Counted from the first letter of the stretch, positions 1 to 11,971 are shown. The stretch: DNA of 64,000 nt from Leucophora obtusa (GCA_949987735.1 OX465299.1:136675415-136739414); one strand, 5' to 3'. The notes: generated by a model from the sequence alone, not told the origin. Translations and numbers: made by a program.

Positions 1-848
1 TATTTCTTTTTTATCGCCGCTATTTTTATACGCACACTTGCGATGAGTAGGTGGTGCTCGATGGCTATATCAGCATCTCTTTTATTTTGCACATCCAAAA
101 ATGAACCACGCCATTTCCTGGAGATAACTAAATTATCTATCTGGTTCTCTGTAACATGGTCAGGTGATACCCATGTTATTTTGTGTTTTGTTTTGTGTGG
201 GAACAAAGTGCCTCCTATGACTAGGTTGTTTTCCGCTCACATGTTTACAAATAGATCTCTGTTTCCAGTTCTCCTGGCTAAACTATGCACTCCCATTATA
301 CTTTCCACGCCAAGGTTCTTCGATCCTGTTTAGGCATTGAACTCGCCCATTACCACCAGAATATCGCCACGATTTGAGGCTGTTATCGCAAGATCCAAGA
401 GGATGTAAAATTCTTGTTTCACTTCAACCTCGGAGACCTCGGTGGGTGCATAGCATTGGATGTATGTGAGGTTTCTAGCGCGTGTACGTAGTCTTATTGC
501 AATTATGCGGTCTGAGTAGGGTTTCCAGCAAATAAGAGCTTTGTGTGCTTTCTTGGAGAGGAGAAATCCAACACCAGATGTTCTATTTTCATTGGCTGCC
601 TTGCCATAATATAATAAGTGAAGTCCATTTGTTGTTGTTATTTCGCGTGCGTCAGGTCATGTCATTTTATTTATGCCCAAAAAAATTAAATGGTAGCTCA
701 TAAATTCTTTACATAGTTGAGCTAGCCGCGATGGTTCCATTAGCGTTCTAACATTCCAAGTTCCAAATTTTGTCCAGGTTCTCATGCTAAAAGTCGTCAT
801 CGGTAAATCAGATCGTTTTGTTTCATTTGCTTCGGTTTCGGTAATCAT
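1..848 (-). pseudogene. LINE endonuclease domain, RTE-like, decayed, runs off left edge
   Basis: On the minus strand, starting near 848, the translation shows an apurinic-type endonuclease: GTWNVRTL near the start, then AREITTTNGLHLLYYG, SGVGFLLSKKAHKA and IQCYAPT, then an LVVMGEFNA strand and, near the left edge, IDNLVISRKWRGSFLDV followed by DADIAIEHHLL. This order matches the EEP endonuclease at the N-terminus of RTE-type non-LTR retrotransposon polyproteins, often annotated as craniofacial development protein 2-like. The frame changes near 657 and again near 330, and stops are present, so it is a pseudogene. The reverse transcriptase would lie left of base 1. The RTE assignment is by memory of the family; the endonuclease call is firm. 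Confidence 0.8.
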
Positions 849-1439
849 TTATTTTTCAGACGAACTAGCTGATTAGGCTTCCGCATCGATCCTGGTGCTG
901 GGGCTGCCTTCCAGGCAAGCATTGATGTTGAGTTTTTCAAAGGGTATGCTTGTCTTCTTCCTTCTACTTCCTGAGACTTTGATCTAACTCAGGGTACTCT
1001 GTTGATAAAAACTAAGTTTCAGAGATAGTTAACTCCTACTGACCTGAGACGTTATCTTAACCATCAGGTTACTTAGCCGCCTTCTCACATTTGCTGGCTT
1101 TGAACGTGTGTTCGACAGCCATTTCCCAGGGAATACCTGGCCTAAAGCCGGAGGTCGTGAGCTGCATAGACATTGCAACAAAGGAATCGTTCCTGGCCAC
1201 TCCCATGTGAGTGGCAGTCAAGAACTTTCCACCTTTACTTACAATGCCCACTACCCTTAAATTCAAATAAATGTTTAATATTTTTTGCAAACTTTTAGAA
1301 ACCTTTTCTTTGAATTACGTTTCTTACGATTTTTTACTATTTATTTTGAATAATTTAAAATAGTATCAAATGATGCTAAGAAGTACCATAGTACTTTTGA
1401 GATTCTAATAGTACCATAAAAAGTACTATAGTACCAAGT
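849..1439. other. Unassigned stretch upstream of the LINE
   Basis: No recognised coding sequence. A 73-codon minus-strand frame at 1069-1290 has no family resemblance that I can see and may be 5' LINE leader. At about 1381-1437 short palindromes built on GTAC.ATAGTAC are repeated. Nothing else stands out. Confidence 0.4.
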
Positions 1440-1620
1440 TTATCATCCCTGGGAAGTAGTTGTTAGTTAGAGATTATTTGGAGCCACCAAATTTTCGAAA
1501 TTTTTCATAAACAACCGTTAGAGCAGGTCTGTAGTTTTCTGGTTACTGCTGATGTCAGCTCCCAGAAATCGTACCCGTATAGCAGGGCCGAATAGCGTAT
1601 CCTCAGTTTAGTTTAAACTG
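1440..1620 (-). pseudogene. LINE C-terminal fragment
   Basis: Minus-strand translation gives ALLYGYDFWELTSAV, then RKLQTCSNGCL, a stop, and KISKIWWLQII. This is the conserved block after the reverse transcriptase thumb of RTE- and R1-type LINEs (pattern LLYGSETW.LT...RKLQTF.N.CLR.IL.I.W). It lies on the same strand as the endonuclease fragment at 1-848 but on its 5' side, so it is a separate copy or a rearranged piece. Only about 60 codons survive and an in-frame stop is present. Confidence 0.65.
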
Positions 1621-2224
1621 ATATAAAATTTGAAGATGCATAATTAGATGAAGTATAAAAATCTTTCTTTATTTTTATTTAACCAGTCGTCATTTAAAAA
1701 ACTTCAACAGACATTTTAACAAATTCGTTTATAAAACTCAGAATTTTGATTATAAGACAATTAAAGTTTGAAGTGTTTCTAATTTCAAATAATAAAAATA
1801 AATTTAAAATTTCTCATCTTCTAATGCCAAATTTGATTTTAATTGAAAATGTTTTTAAATAAAAATAAAGCCCTTACTGTTTAAATTTTCCAAAGGTATA
1901 TTTTTGCTAAAGTCGACTTTAGTTAAAATTTTGGGTAGCAGTATGCTTTGAACTAGTTCATTTTTGGAGCATTCAGATTGGTTAGTTTCTTTTCAACCAA
2001 TCAAATTATTAGAAAATGTTAATATTTCTTTAGGATTTTCATATAAAAAATGAACAAAAACGAATATCTAAAAACAAAGTCGACTTTAAAAATAAAATAC
2101 ATTTTGATAGTAAGGGTCAAAAAGTTTAAATTTTAATTTGAATTTTTTCATTAAAATTGAAAACCGAATTTCTAATGGAATTTTCTAAATTTGAAATAGA
2201 AAATGCTAACATCTTTAGAATTTT
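1621..2224. other. AT-rich, no gene seen
   Basis: Long runs of A and T with repeated AAATTT/TAAATTTTC words. No open frame of interest and no clear terminal repeats. Confidence 0.5.
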
Positions 2225-2967
2225 CCAAGGTTGGTTACCGGAATGAATAACGGTAAGGGTAACGGTAACGGTATCAGATTTCGTTTGTTTAGGTAACAGT
2301 AAAGGTAACGGTATTTAAGACTGTTTCGGTAACGGTATACCGTTATCGAAACAGCAATACCGGTACGTACCGGTATTAAAAATTATGTTAAAACATATAA
2401 AAAAAAGAAGTAAAAACATGGCATATTTTTAATTTTAAGTACTGAAAATACAGATTTTAAGCTACAAAATAGTGTTTCCAATTCGGTTAATCGATTAACT
2501 GATTCCTCGATTAATCGCCTCTGTTTCGGTTAATGTCGAAACAAATAATTTAAAACTCAAATAATTGTTCGACCCGAATAATCGGTTAAAATAGGTCGAT
2601 TAACCGGTTACATTTTTAATATTAAATTTTCGCTTTATTATTTCCCAAAATTTCATGACTTTCATAACTTTGGCTAAAAAATTGTGAGAAACGCTTGGAA
2701 AAAACAAATACTAACTAAAATACGATCAAATTCTTTTAATATCTACTGAAAAAGGTCTTTAAACTTTTAGATACCATATTTTGAGCAACTCCACGTAAGT
2801 GGACAATGCTCCAGCGAGACACGTGATGAGTTTTTAAGAGACTCCTAAAACGGAATAATAAAATTTTTTTTGAATTTTTTTAACATCGCGAAAGGCCAAA
2901 ATAAAGGTCTTTTTAAATTTATCAAAACACACTACGTTTGTGGTTGGGGCAGGCTTTAGGAAAGACA

Positions 2968-3127
2968 AGCTGTGTTTGTGCGGAAAACTATCAACATTAG
3001 CTTATGTCATTCCCACATTATGTTGACATCAGCCAATGTTTAGCGTTAACCTCTAAACGTTACTAATGCCAAATTTGTACGGGAATGACATAAGCCAACG
3101 TTGATAGTTTGCCGCACAAACACAGCT
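2968..3127. mobile_element. Foldback MITE, 160 bp
   Basis: AGCTGTGTTTGTGCGG at 2968 runs into AACTATCAACATTAGC and CTTATGTCATTCCC. The mirror image of the same 50 bp ends at 3127. The arms differ at only a few bases and the loop is about 55 bp. No coding capacity. Confidence 0.75.
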
Positions 3128-3560
3128 ACAATAGAAAATTTCTGATTTCGGTTTAAATTCATTTAAAAAGTAAAACTAATTTTCAAAAGTGAGAGCAGTT
3201 TTTCAGCCTCTGGTTCGATGTTTTTTATTTATATTCTGGTTATGAATTTTTACTTTGAATCAATGAAGTTTCGCTCGAATTGGTCCATTAAAACTTTTCA
3301 TTGAATTGATGCAGTTTTATGAAAAATTTCTTATTATTTATTGAAACTTTCATACACCCAATGAAGGAATTTCAATTTCAAACTTTCATTGATTTCATTG
3401 CAGAGTAAATAGGTATTTTCAAATACGCTAAAAATTTTTATATCGATGGCTCAATCTAAAATAGCTCTTGATAAAATTTGGGAAATAGATTCCGAAACTT
3501 TTTAACCTTCCCAGGAAAATTATTTACAATCGGTTGCCAACCACACCAGTTCTGCCACTT

Positions 3561-3652
3561 CCCAGCAAAACTTTCTATTACCTGGTAATAAGGTTTGTAA
3601 GAAGAACCCAGCAAAACTTTCTATTACCTGGTAATAAGGTTTGTAAGAAGAA
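3561..3652. repeat. 46-bp tandem duplication of the MITE terminus
   Basis: Two near-identical adjacent copies beginning CCCAGCAAAACTTT at 3561 and 3607, each ending TTTGTAAGAAGAA. The terminus is thus present twice on the left side, so the true boundary could be either. Confidence 0.85.
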
Positions 3653-4478
3653 ATTAAGGTATGTAACCTCTTACTTTGCTATTCCAACAGCTATTATTTT
3701 AACAAGGGCATGTCATTGGAGGTATGTACTTTCCATAAGAACATGTTACTTTAATGTTACATGTTAGGAGTTACGTAACCACTTACATAACCGATACTGA
3801 GCACAATACTACTTACATAATAGCTTAAAGTAAGGCCAAAAAAATGTATTACAAACAGGTCTGAAATAACACGTTAAAATTATGCGCTTACTTACTTTAT
3901 AAAAATATATACTTACTTCTTACAAAAAAAATTAAAATAAGACGATATCGTGTTGGTTTTTTATAAATGCTAAAACGAAGCATATTCATATTTAATTAAT
4001 ATTTACTCAGATTAATATAAAGTTAACAAAAAACATAAAAGATGTTTCAGTCAATATGAATAAAACATATAAATTATTTGTACCGAATATTTTAAATAGA
4101 AAATAACACTCATGTATCGCATTACAAATAACTCCCTATTTTGAGGTATTTGAATACACCATCGGTATTAAGTGGCTATTTCTATTAAGTGATCACGTAT
4201 CACATTAAAAGTAACTCCTTATTTTACGGTTTTAAAATATACCATCTGTAATAAGTCGCTGCTATTATTTAGAACTCATGTTGTGTATTACAAGTAACTT
4301 TTCTTTGAGGTGTTTAAATATATCATTGGTAATAAGTTGCTATTACTACCCAGTAGTTATGCAGCACATTGTACGTAAGACATTACATTTTAGTTATGAA
4401 ATAATGCAATGGTAAGGGGTATGGTATTATCAGGTAATGTGTTCTGTAATACCAACATATTACCAAGGTTTTGCTGGG
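3561..4478. mobile_element. CCCAGC-ended MITE, 0.9 kb
   Basis: Left end CCCAGCAAAACTTT (3561) is mirrored by AAGGTTTTGCTGGG ending at 4478. Inside the ends, TTACCTGGTAATA-type words recur on both sides. The flanking dinucleotide is TT on both sides. The first 46 bp are tandemly duplicated (3561-3606 and 3607-3652). It resembles the other CCCAG-ended elements at 7366, 33857 and 47759 in its termini only. No transposase is seen. Confidence 0.65.
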
Positions 4479-4540
4479 TTGTGTTACTAGAACCGATGTC
4501 ATGGAACTGGTTCACGAACCCGTGCCACGGATCTCATATA

Positions 4541-5069
4541 CAGGGTGGCGCAAAATTACCTAAGGGGTTTGAATTCCTTATAACTTTTTTATTATAATTT
4601 AAAAAAAAATTTTTTTTTGTATTTTGTAAAGAAGACTTGGGGAATTTAAAATGGAACAGTACACAATTGAACAACGTGCCCAAATCATTTCCGACAAAAA
4701 GCTGAAGAAAATCATGATTTTATTCATAATTTAATTATAACCGACGAAGCCCATTTCCAATTAAATGGGTTCGTTAATAGGCAAAACTGCAGGATACGGG
4801 CTACGGAAAATCCAAGAGTAGTTTAACAACGGCAATTACACCTACTTCAGTGTACTGTTTGGTGGGGTGTTTCGTCGGAAAGCATAATTGGCCCATATTT
4901 TTTTGAAAATGAACACGGTGTTCGATATCGGACAATGTTGGAAAAAATTTTAGATGCAGCCGTGGAAAACCATCCGCAAGTGTGGTTGCAACAGGATGGA
5001 TCCACAGCGCACACTCCGAGGGACACAATGGCTCTTTTAACTCAAACCCCTTCGGTAATTTTGCGCCAG
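4541..5069 (+). pseudogene. Internally deleted Tc1/mariner-type element
   Basis: Termini CAGGGTGGCGCAAAATTACC (4541) and GGTAATTTTGCGCC (near 5067) are inverted and flanked by TA. Between them the plus strand encodes the start MEQYTIEQRAQII at 4651, then after a deletion DEAHFQLNGFVNRQNCR, then, past a stop, VWWGVSSESIIGPYFF, GVRYRTMLE and WLQQDGSTAHT. DEAHF and QQDG..AHT hold the second and third positions of the DDE/D core. Family members are about 340 residues; here the region after the N-terminal helix-turn-helix start is missing and frames are broken. The remaining gene cannot encode a transposase. Confidence 0.8.
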
Positions 5070-5126
5070 TATAATAAAGTATAACTGATGGAGAATCAGT
5101 TCTAGAACTAGTCCCAGATGTTCTAT

Positions 5127-5738
5127 ACTCAAAAAAAAAGTCAGTAAAGTCAGCAAAAAATGTTGCTGTGTCAGCAAATTTTTAGTCAGGAACGTGCTTT
5201 CAAAAAAGTTGGTAATTTCAGCAAAAAGGTTTGCTGAAAATCAGCGACCTGATTTTTACCAAAAAAATAGTAATCTTTATCAAAAGTTTTGCTAACAGTT
5301 AGTAGATTGCAAATAAAAAAATCCTTGCTAAAATCACTAAACTTTTTGCTAAATATTAGTATACTGAAAAAAACTCAAAAAACTTGTAGCGAAATTTTAC
5401 TTTAGTTATTTTATTTGTTGAAAATTTAAATATAGAAATTGTGTAAGTTGTTTTTCTTTTTTTTCTCATTTCCGTTGTCTGTACTACATCCAGACAAACT
5501 GCGACATCTACATCTTGTCTATCTGGGTATCGTCCACTCTATAAATGCGGTTGTCAGCACAATTTTTGTAGCAAAATAAATTAATAAAACATTAGTTGAA
5601 AATTAGTTTAGTGCTAAAAAAATATAACTAAAAATTTTGCGGAAAACGGAATTTCGGCAAAAAAAATGCTGAAAACCAGTACACTTGATATACAAGACGT
5701 TTTACTAACTTTTGTACTAACTTATTTTTTTGTGTGTA
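5127..5738. mobile_element. TACTCAAAA-family MITE
   Basis: Begins ACTCAAAAAAAAAGTCAG near 5127 and ends with TAACTTATTTTTTTGTG near 5738, an imperfect inverted pair. The sequence from 5127 to about 5280 matches, in reverse, the right half of the MITE at 21191-21525 (shared words GCAAAAAAGTTG, TTTGCTGAAAATCAGCG and CTGATTTTTACC). Noncoding. Confidence 0.6.
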
Positions 5739-6536
5739 GTATTAGTTCCATAATTTTTCCAGAGCAACCATTTTCACTTTGGGGGCTATAGAAACGATTG
5801 ATTTAAGAACAATTTCAGACAAAAATCATCGATGTTAGAATTGATAGTGGAAGGCATTTCAAAGGAAAAGTAGTTATTCTACAACCGATTCTTTGGAACA
5901 GAGAATATTCCTGGATTAGAATATGAAACCTTTTTTAAATACATCGAGTTATTTATATGTCACGTTAACATTAAAAAAACAGGTAGCTCTTTGTGTTTTT
6001 ATTGGTAAACAATTAAGGAAATACATTAAGTTTTGCATTAAACGATAAATCGATTAATCGCCAATTTTCTCGATTAACTGACCCGAATAACCGGTTAATT
6101 AATTTTAGTGGTTTTTCGAATAATGCATTAACCGGTTAACCGTCTATGTCGAATAATTCGAAACACTACTATAAATTCAACACTGGTAAGTAAAATTATT
6201 ATCTATAAATATTTTGTAAAAAAAACACTCAAGATTATAAAAAATAAAAAAATTGTAATTTTTATATAAAATATTAAATACCGGTAAAATACCGGTAAAA
6301 ATAACGGTATCAGTAACGACAACGGTATTTAGAAATTTTTTTAGAGGTATCGATAACGGTAACGGTATTCAATTTGAAACGGTATTTTAGCGATAACGGT
6401 ATTATAACGATAACGGTAACCAACCTTGGAAATTTCTCATTTCGAAATTAAAGATCGAAATTTATCTTTAAATTTTCTCAATTTTGTAAGAAAATAAAAT
6501 TAATGAGTGTTATTTTTCTTCAGTTTTAAGCATAGA

Positions 6537-6810
6537 AAGTTGTTTTTCACGTGGAAAAATTTCTCTCGAAATTTAAATGTCTCACATTGCAATTTAATTT
6601 AAACAAATGAACAATTTTTTAATTTTATAACAAATACACAATCAAAATAAACACAAATACCACTTTTTCCCAAGAAAAATAATAGTCTTGTACATTAAAT
6701 TTGCGTGAAAACAAACTCTACACAATTTTCAAGTGAAACTGATTGCCGTGAAAAATCCTTTTTTTTATATGGATTATAATAGTTTTTTTAAGTGAAACTC
6801 AAACAACTTA
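6537..6810. mobile_element. CACGTG-containing MITE, copy 1
   Basis: Starts AAGTTGTTTTTCACGTGG at about 6537 and ends CAAACAACTTA at 6810. The termini and the adjacent GAAAAATTTCTCTCGAAATTT match the right end of the copy at 13641-13878. Both also share an AATAGTCTTGTA core. Noncoding. Confidence 0.6.
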
Positions 6811-7365
6811 CTGTGCTTTAAGATCAAATATGACAAATTCCAAATAGAATTCACAATAAATTTGTCTTGAAAGTTCTTTTGCAGTTTTAGAGTTTTTTTT
6901 TAGTTTTCTCCAAAGGATCGTATTGAACTTATTCCAGTCACTCTTTTGGAACTCCTGAGCACACGTTTTAATATCGTAGAGTATACAGTTATGTTCCTAA
7001 AATAATCTCTTTTGAAATACTCCTCAATTTCTGATTGCATGCGAGTAATTGACTAGCATTAAATCTTGTACTTCCTCTCAAACTGCAAAGTGTTTTGACT
7101 TTAAAAGACGGAGTGTTGGTGTAGCGTCAAAGCAAAGTTGGCCAGTACTTCCATTTGTTAATAACGGTAGCTGGCTCCCACGGAAATATCAAAACCGATA
7201 TGAAAATATAATTATACAACGTTTTCCAAATGTTGCTTCCTAGGAGGTCTGCGAAATATTTCGAAAAAATACTTCAAAAACAAGAATTTTTTTTAATATT
7301 AGAAGGTTTTAATTAATATTATAACTGGAATATAAAAAATCAGCTTCTCATAAATAAAGTGAGTA
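6811..7365. other. No gene recognised
   Basis: An unremarkable AT-rich stretch; the 64-codon plus-strand frame at 7049-7243 has no recognisable motif. Confidence 0.4.
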
Positions 7366-8104
7366 CCCAGGAACATTTTTGGAACCGGTTCTAAAATTAC
7401 TAGTTCGAGCACTACTTCTCAGGGAGTAACTACATATTCTCCAATAGCACCCTTGGAACTAGTGAAGGTGCAACTAGTTCTAGAACCTGAAAAGGAGTCA
7501 TATTTACCATTTTAACTGTGACTTTAGTACGTTTTGGGAACTAGTTATTTAGAACTAATTATACATTACTTCTACATCGGTTCCCAGTGGAACCGTTCTA
7601 AAACAGTTCCGTAGATCTATTTGAAAAACTTAGAAAATTTTATATATTTCTTCTTCCTAAAATTAACAAAAAATGCTCTGAAAACCATTCCTATCAAAAT
7701 GGAAAACAACCAAAGAACTGTGCATGAAAATAACCGTTATAGAAAGAAATTTATGTTTTCTCGGTTGATAATTATTCGAAATGAATACCACATGTTTTCT
7801 GATACAAAATATATGTTTTTGATACAAAATATGTACGTCTGTTACACAATGCTGATAGTGGAAACGCTTTGTGGTAAAATTGGGTACCCGCGGTAAACTC
7901 TGTGAAATAAAGCTAATAGTAACAAACGGAAGATAAATAGAAGAGATTCACTCTATCTTAGTATTATATTAAAAGGGCAAGCTAAATATAAAGATATCTT
8001 TGTCTACATTTGGAAAATTTTAATGGAAATACTATTAACTAACATATGAATGAACCTACTCGAATATGTAAAAAAAATTTATTTTAAAAATGATTTGAAT
8101 AAAT

Positions 8105-11100
8105 ATTTTTTGATTTGATTTATTCGACTATCCCATCCAACAAGATTTACATCTTATGATTACAGTATGGGAATTTTCAAAGGTTAATTACATAGTTTGG
8201 AAAAAAAGATAAAAAAATAAATAAAAATAACGTTTGATTAAAATAAAAATTATATATATATATTCCTCTAACTCCCATTGGAGCATAGGTTTCTAAAAAA
8301 TAAAAAAAAAAATTATAATAATAATTGAACTAAAAATAATTACATAAAAAAAAATACATAGAAAACATGCTAAGCTCACAATACTGAATAGAAATTTTGA
8401 TTAACAATTATTAATTAAAAGATTATCATTGTATTGTTAATGAGAAAAATGTTTTGTTAAATCCTTTTTGAAACTAATTACGTTGTTGTTTGTTTGGATA
8501 TTATTTGGAAGATAGTTCCAAAGATGGACAGAATGCAAAAAAATGTGTTTTTGATGACTCACTACGATGTTTAAATGTTTTAAGCTTTTTACCTCTGCCA
8601 GATCTCGACAAGGTTAAGCGGTTGTGAAGATATAGTGGCTCCTTCAGGTATATTATTTTATGCAGTAGAGTAAGTACCTTGATGTTCATAACGTTCTCCA
8701 GAGACATTTCATAAAGTTTTCCAGAATAAGACGAGATTCTACTATTTTTAAGTAGGCCAAAAACGTATCTAACCACATTATTGAAGATTTTATTTAACTT
8801 GTTCTTACTATTTGCATCACAATTGGCAAAAACTTCACAGCCATATAACAAGCAGGGAATTAAATAGACTTTGGCAATAAGCATACGTATGTTTAAAGGA
8901 GTATAGAATTGAGTTTGCCACAATACTCGCAGCATATAATATAATTTACCAACAATACTGTTGACATGGTTCGACCAATTTAGATTGTCATTAAAAACAA
9001 TACCTAAGTTTTTGGCACTAGACACAATTTCAATCCTCTGGCTGTTCAGGATTATATTAAAATCAGTGTTCAATCTCGTTGTTTTTTTGTGAATGACAAT
9101 GCAGTTAGATTTTGCAGGACTCAAGCAAGGGTTATTTGAAGTTGCCCAAAGATAAATATTTAGTTTTCCGACATCTTCATCAATAGTATTTAACGAACAG
9201 CTCATATAGAGTTGCACATCATCGGCATATAGATGTATTTTAGAATACTTGATATGTAGGGGTAAGCCATTCACATATAATGAAAAAAGCAATGGACCTA
9301 AAATAGAACCCTGTGGAACTCCTTTGTTAACCGGTAAAGCTGTTGAGTGCAATTCTTCATAAAAACCGACTGTGAACGACCAGATAAGTAAGATTTGATT
9401 AATAGAGCTGACGGGTTGGATAAATTAAACAGCTGGCTTAGTTTCATAGTAAGAATGCCATGATCAACAGTGTTAAACGCTTTTGAATGATCTAGTAGCA
9501 CTAACATGTTTATTTTACCAACATCAATATCAGACCGAATGTCCTCGCTGACGTTAATTAATGCTGTAACACAGCTATGTGTCGAACGAAACTCAGATTG
9601 AAAAGTAGTCAGCAGATTTAAATTGTTTATATATTCATTTATCTGAATATGCATCAGTTTTTCCATAATTTTAGAAAGGTAGGGCAGAATCGCAATTGGT
9701 CTAAATTCGGAATTATATTTAGGTACCGGTATAACTTTTGCGTGTTTCCATTGCATAGGAAATACACTAGTAGTAAAAATAGTATTAAATAAGTACGTAA
9801 TAAACGGCAATAATCACGGAAGAAGAATTTTAATGAATCTTGGATCCATATTGTCGTATCCGATAGAATTAGACTTTACTGATGATATACTATTGAGAAC
9901 TTTAAAATCGTTTACACAGCGAAATTCAAACTGGCTACCAAGATCTTGATTAGCATTACTACTGATGGTGTTTTTTACCGAGGGGCCATTACCAATCGTG
10001 GGAATGTTGGTAAAAATATTATTAAGGTGGTCTGCATTTAAATCATCATTAACTGAATTTGTAGATTTTCCGACCCCAATATCTCGAATAGTTTGCCAAG
10101 TCTTTTTACTATCAACTGCATTTCTAAAACGTTCCGCATAATGTGCTGATTTAGCATTTCTGATTGCACGATTCACTCCCTTTCTTAACTCACAATACTC
10201 ATTCTTCAATAGAGGAATCTTAAAACGTTTCCACCGTGAGTAAGCTAAATCCCTCCGCTCAATTAATGACTTTATGGATGATGAAAACCATGGCGTAGTT
10301 TTTCCTTTGACTACCTTTGTTTTCAGAGGCACGGCTAGGTTATACAAGTAGGATACATTATTCTCCAAAAAATGCAACTGTTCATCGGTGGACAACATTA
10401 GATATAGGCATCTCCAATTTATAAGAGAAGAACAATTTTCTCTAAAATTTAGTAGTTCACATTTTTGTAATCACGGTAAGTGAATTTTTGGTCTTCATGA
10501 TATAGTTGAAAATCATATGCAGCAAAAATTAAGTCGTGCTTCGAAAAACATGGTGCTGAGAGTTGATCATATAATTTGACTTTTTGTGTATTATTTACGA
10601 AAAAGAGATCCAGTAATGTGTTTGTTGTAGTTGTATAATGTGTAGGTATACGACAGTTTATACACTGATTGAATTTTCGTTCATACTATTAATGAATCGA
10701 TTTCATTAATCTGAATTCACTGATTTAATGAAAAAAGTTCATTGAGTTAATGAAAAATTCATTAATTTAATGAATTTTTTCATTATATATTTTCAACTAA
10801 CCCGTAAGATATGCTATAATTTTTATAAGGGTTTTGAATTTGCTAATTACTAAAATAGATATATGTTCCAGTAATGAACGATAGGGTTGCAAACTGAAAT
10901 TATTTAAATATAAAAGTCCAAATAATGACATCATTTTGTTTTGCCTATTTATATCAATCGGTAACGCGATAATGTTTACATTCTAGTGATTGCGGGTTCA
11001 AGTCGACTTCAGGGAGATGTCAAAAACGTTGTAAAAACGAAAAAGAAATATATGTACAAATAAAAATTAATAAAATAAAAATAAATAAAAAAAGTAACGC

Positions 11101-11830
11101 AAAAAAATATATTTTTTTCAATTAGTTTTCATTTAATGAATACGTTTCGTTGATCTAATGAACGCGTTCTTTGGGGACTTTTCAATGAAAAAAATCATTG
11201 GATTAATGAACAAATTCATTAATACTATGCACAAAATTCTATCAGTGTAGGTGCAAGGCCAATTGATATCATATTCTCAACAAGCATCGATTCCGTTAAA
11301 AGGTTTGAGTTGAAATCCCCAGCAATTAGTATATCCGAATATGCAAGTGTTAACTCCTCCAGTTCACCCATTAGGAAATCAATAGGAATATAGCGATTTG
11401 GTCTGTAGACACAACCCGCAAGTAGTTTTTTACTATTTAAAACGATTTCAACAAACAAATACTCAATTTTATCTCTATCAAACTGCTGATTATTGTTGCG
11501 ATACATTACATTTTGATTAATGTCCTGAGATTTACTTTTACATTTAAAATTACATTTGATACTATTCTTTACAAAGATTGCAACACCACCAGCATGGGAC
11601 TTTCGATCAGCTCGGAAGGTTATGTATCCTCGCAAACAAATCAAGCTATCAGGGGTTGTTTCCTTTAACCGGGTATCAGATACGCATACAATATCTATCA
11701 AAGAATTTTCAAAGATTAATCTGAATTCATCTATTTTGTTGTTTAAGCTCTGCGCGTTTACATGACAAATATTAACTCCTTTCTTTTGCTTGGCAAAAAC
11801 ACGTTTAAAATATATTTTTGCAAAACTAAA
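8105..11830 (-). pseudogene. Non-LTR retrotransposon ORF2 (endonuclease + reverse transcriptase), CR1/Jockey-type
   Basis: Read on the minus strand from about 11800: endonuclease (ICHVNAQSLNNKIDEF, CVSDTRLKETTPDSL, ADRKSHAGGVAIF, LLAGCVYRPN, ILIAGDFNSNLL), then after the MITE at 10663-11247 its end (NTLLDLFFVNN, FSKHDLIFAAYDF), a linker, and the reverse transcriptase: RPIAILPYLSKIMEKLM (near 9700), LVLLDHSKAFNTVDH, VPQGSILGPLLFSLYVNGLP, HLYADDVQLYMS with the catalytic YADD near 9230, then a thumb and C-terminal region to 8501. Lesions are a TGA at 9811-9813, a frameshift near 9355 and the MITE insertion. There is no ORF1, so the copy is 5'-truncated just before the endonuclease. About 400 bp of 3' untranslated sequence follows to about 8105. 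The clade is inferred from motif wording only. Confidence 0.85.
10663..11247 (-). mobile_element. TA-targeting MITE (CACTGATAG family), copy A inside the LINE
   Basis: Ends CACTGATTGAATTTT (10663) and AAAATTCTATCAGTG (11247), each flanked by TA (10661-10662 and 11248-11249). It carries repeated ATTAATGAA/TTCATTAA words near both ends and is the reverse of copy B at 11972-12553. Taking it out with one TA joins the two halves of the LINE endonuclease in frame. TIR plus TA duplication fits a Tc1/mariner-type nonautonomous element. Confidence 0.9.
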
Positions 11831-11971
11831 TGTTCCTGAAACTGTTTCAGTATGACTAAAAATATTAGTTTAATGCTCTTTGATGGCTTCTTGGATCTAG
11901 TTCTGAACGCGATAATTCCATATAAAAATCATGCTTACAAGAATAGGTTCTAGAACCGTTCCCTAGAACTA

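Larger units (their letters stand above)
2470..6168. mobile_element. hAT-like element nested in the 2225-6429 element
   Basis: Left end TAGTGTTTC (2470) and right end GAAACACTA (6160-6168) are inverted. Both have subterminal TTAACCGGTTAA and ATTAATCG words (2480-2620 and 6030-6150). The adjacent octamers CTACAAAA (2462-2469) and CTATAAAT (6169-6176) agree at 6 of 8 bases. An 8-bp duplication and a YARNG start fit the hAT superfamily. No hAT transposase is visible; the body is occupied by the elements at 2968, 3561, 4541 and 5127. Confidence 0.6.
2225..6429. mobile_element. Outer DNA element with CCAAGGTTGG termini
   Basis: The left end CCAAGGTTGGTTACCG (2225-2240) is mirrored exactly by CGGTAACCAACCTTGG at 6414-6429. 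Inside both ends lie about 150 bp rich in GGTAACGGTA and ACCGGTA words (2245-2380 and 6285-6428). The same terminus recurs as a solo end at 55781. I see no transposase belonging to it; its interior is filled by other elements (see entries within 2470-6168). The flanking octamers do not form an identical duplication, so the superfamily is open. Confidence 0.7.

Noticed and set aside
2225..2385. Interstitial telomere repeat
   Set aside because: GGTAACGG-type words are irregular, occur at mirrored transposon ends, and do not match TTAGG or other insect telomere units.
4801..5028. 75-codon minus-strand ORF
   Set aside because: It is antisense to the mariner transposase fragment on the plus strand.
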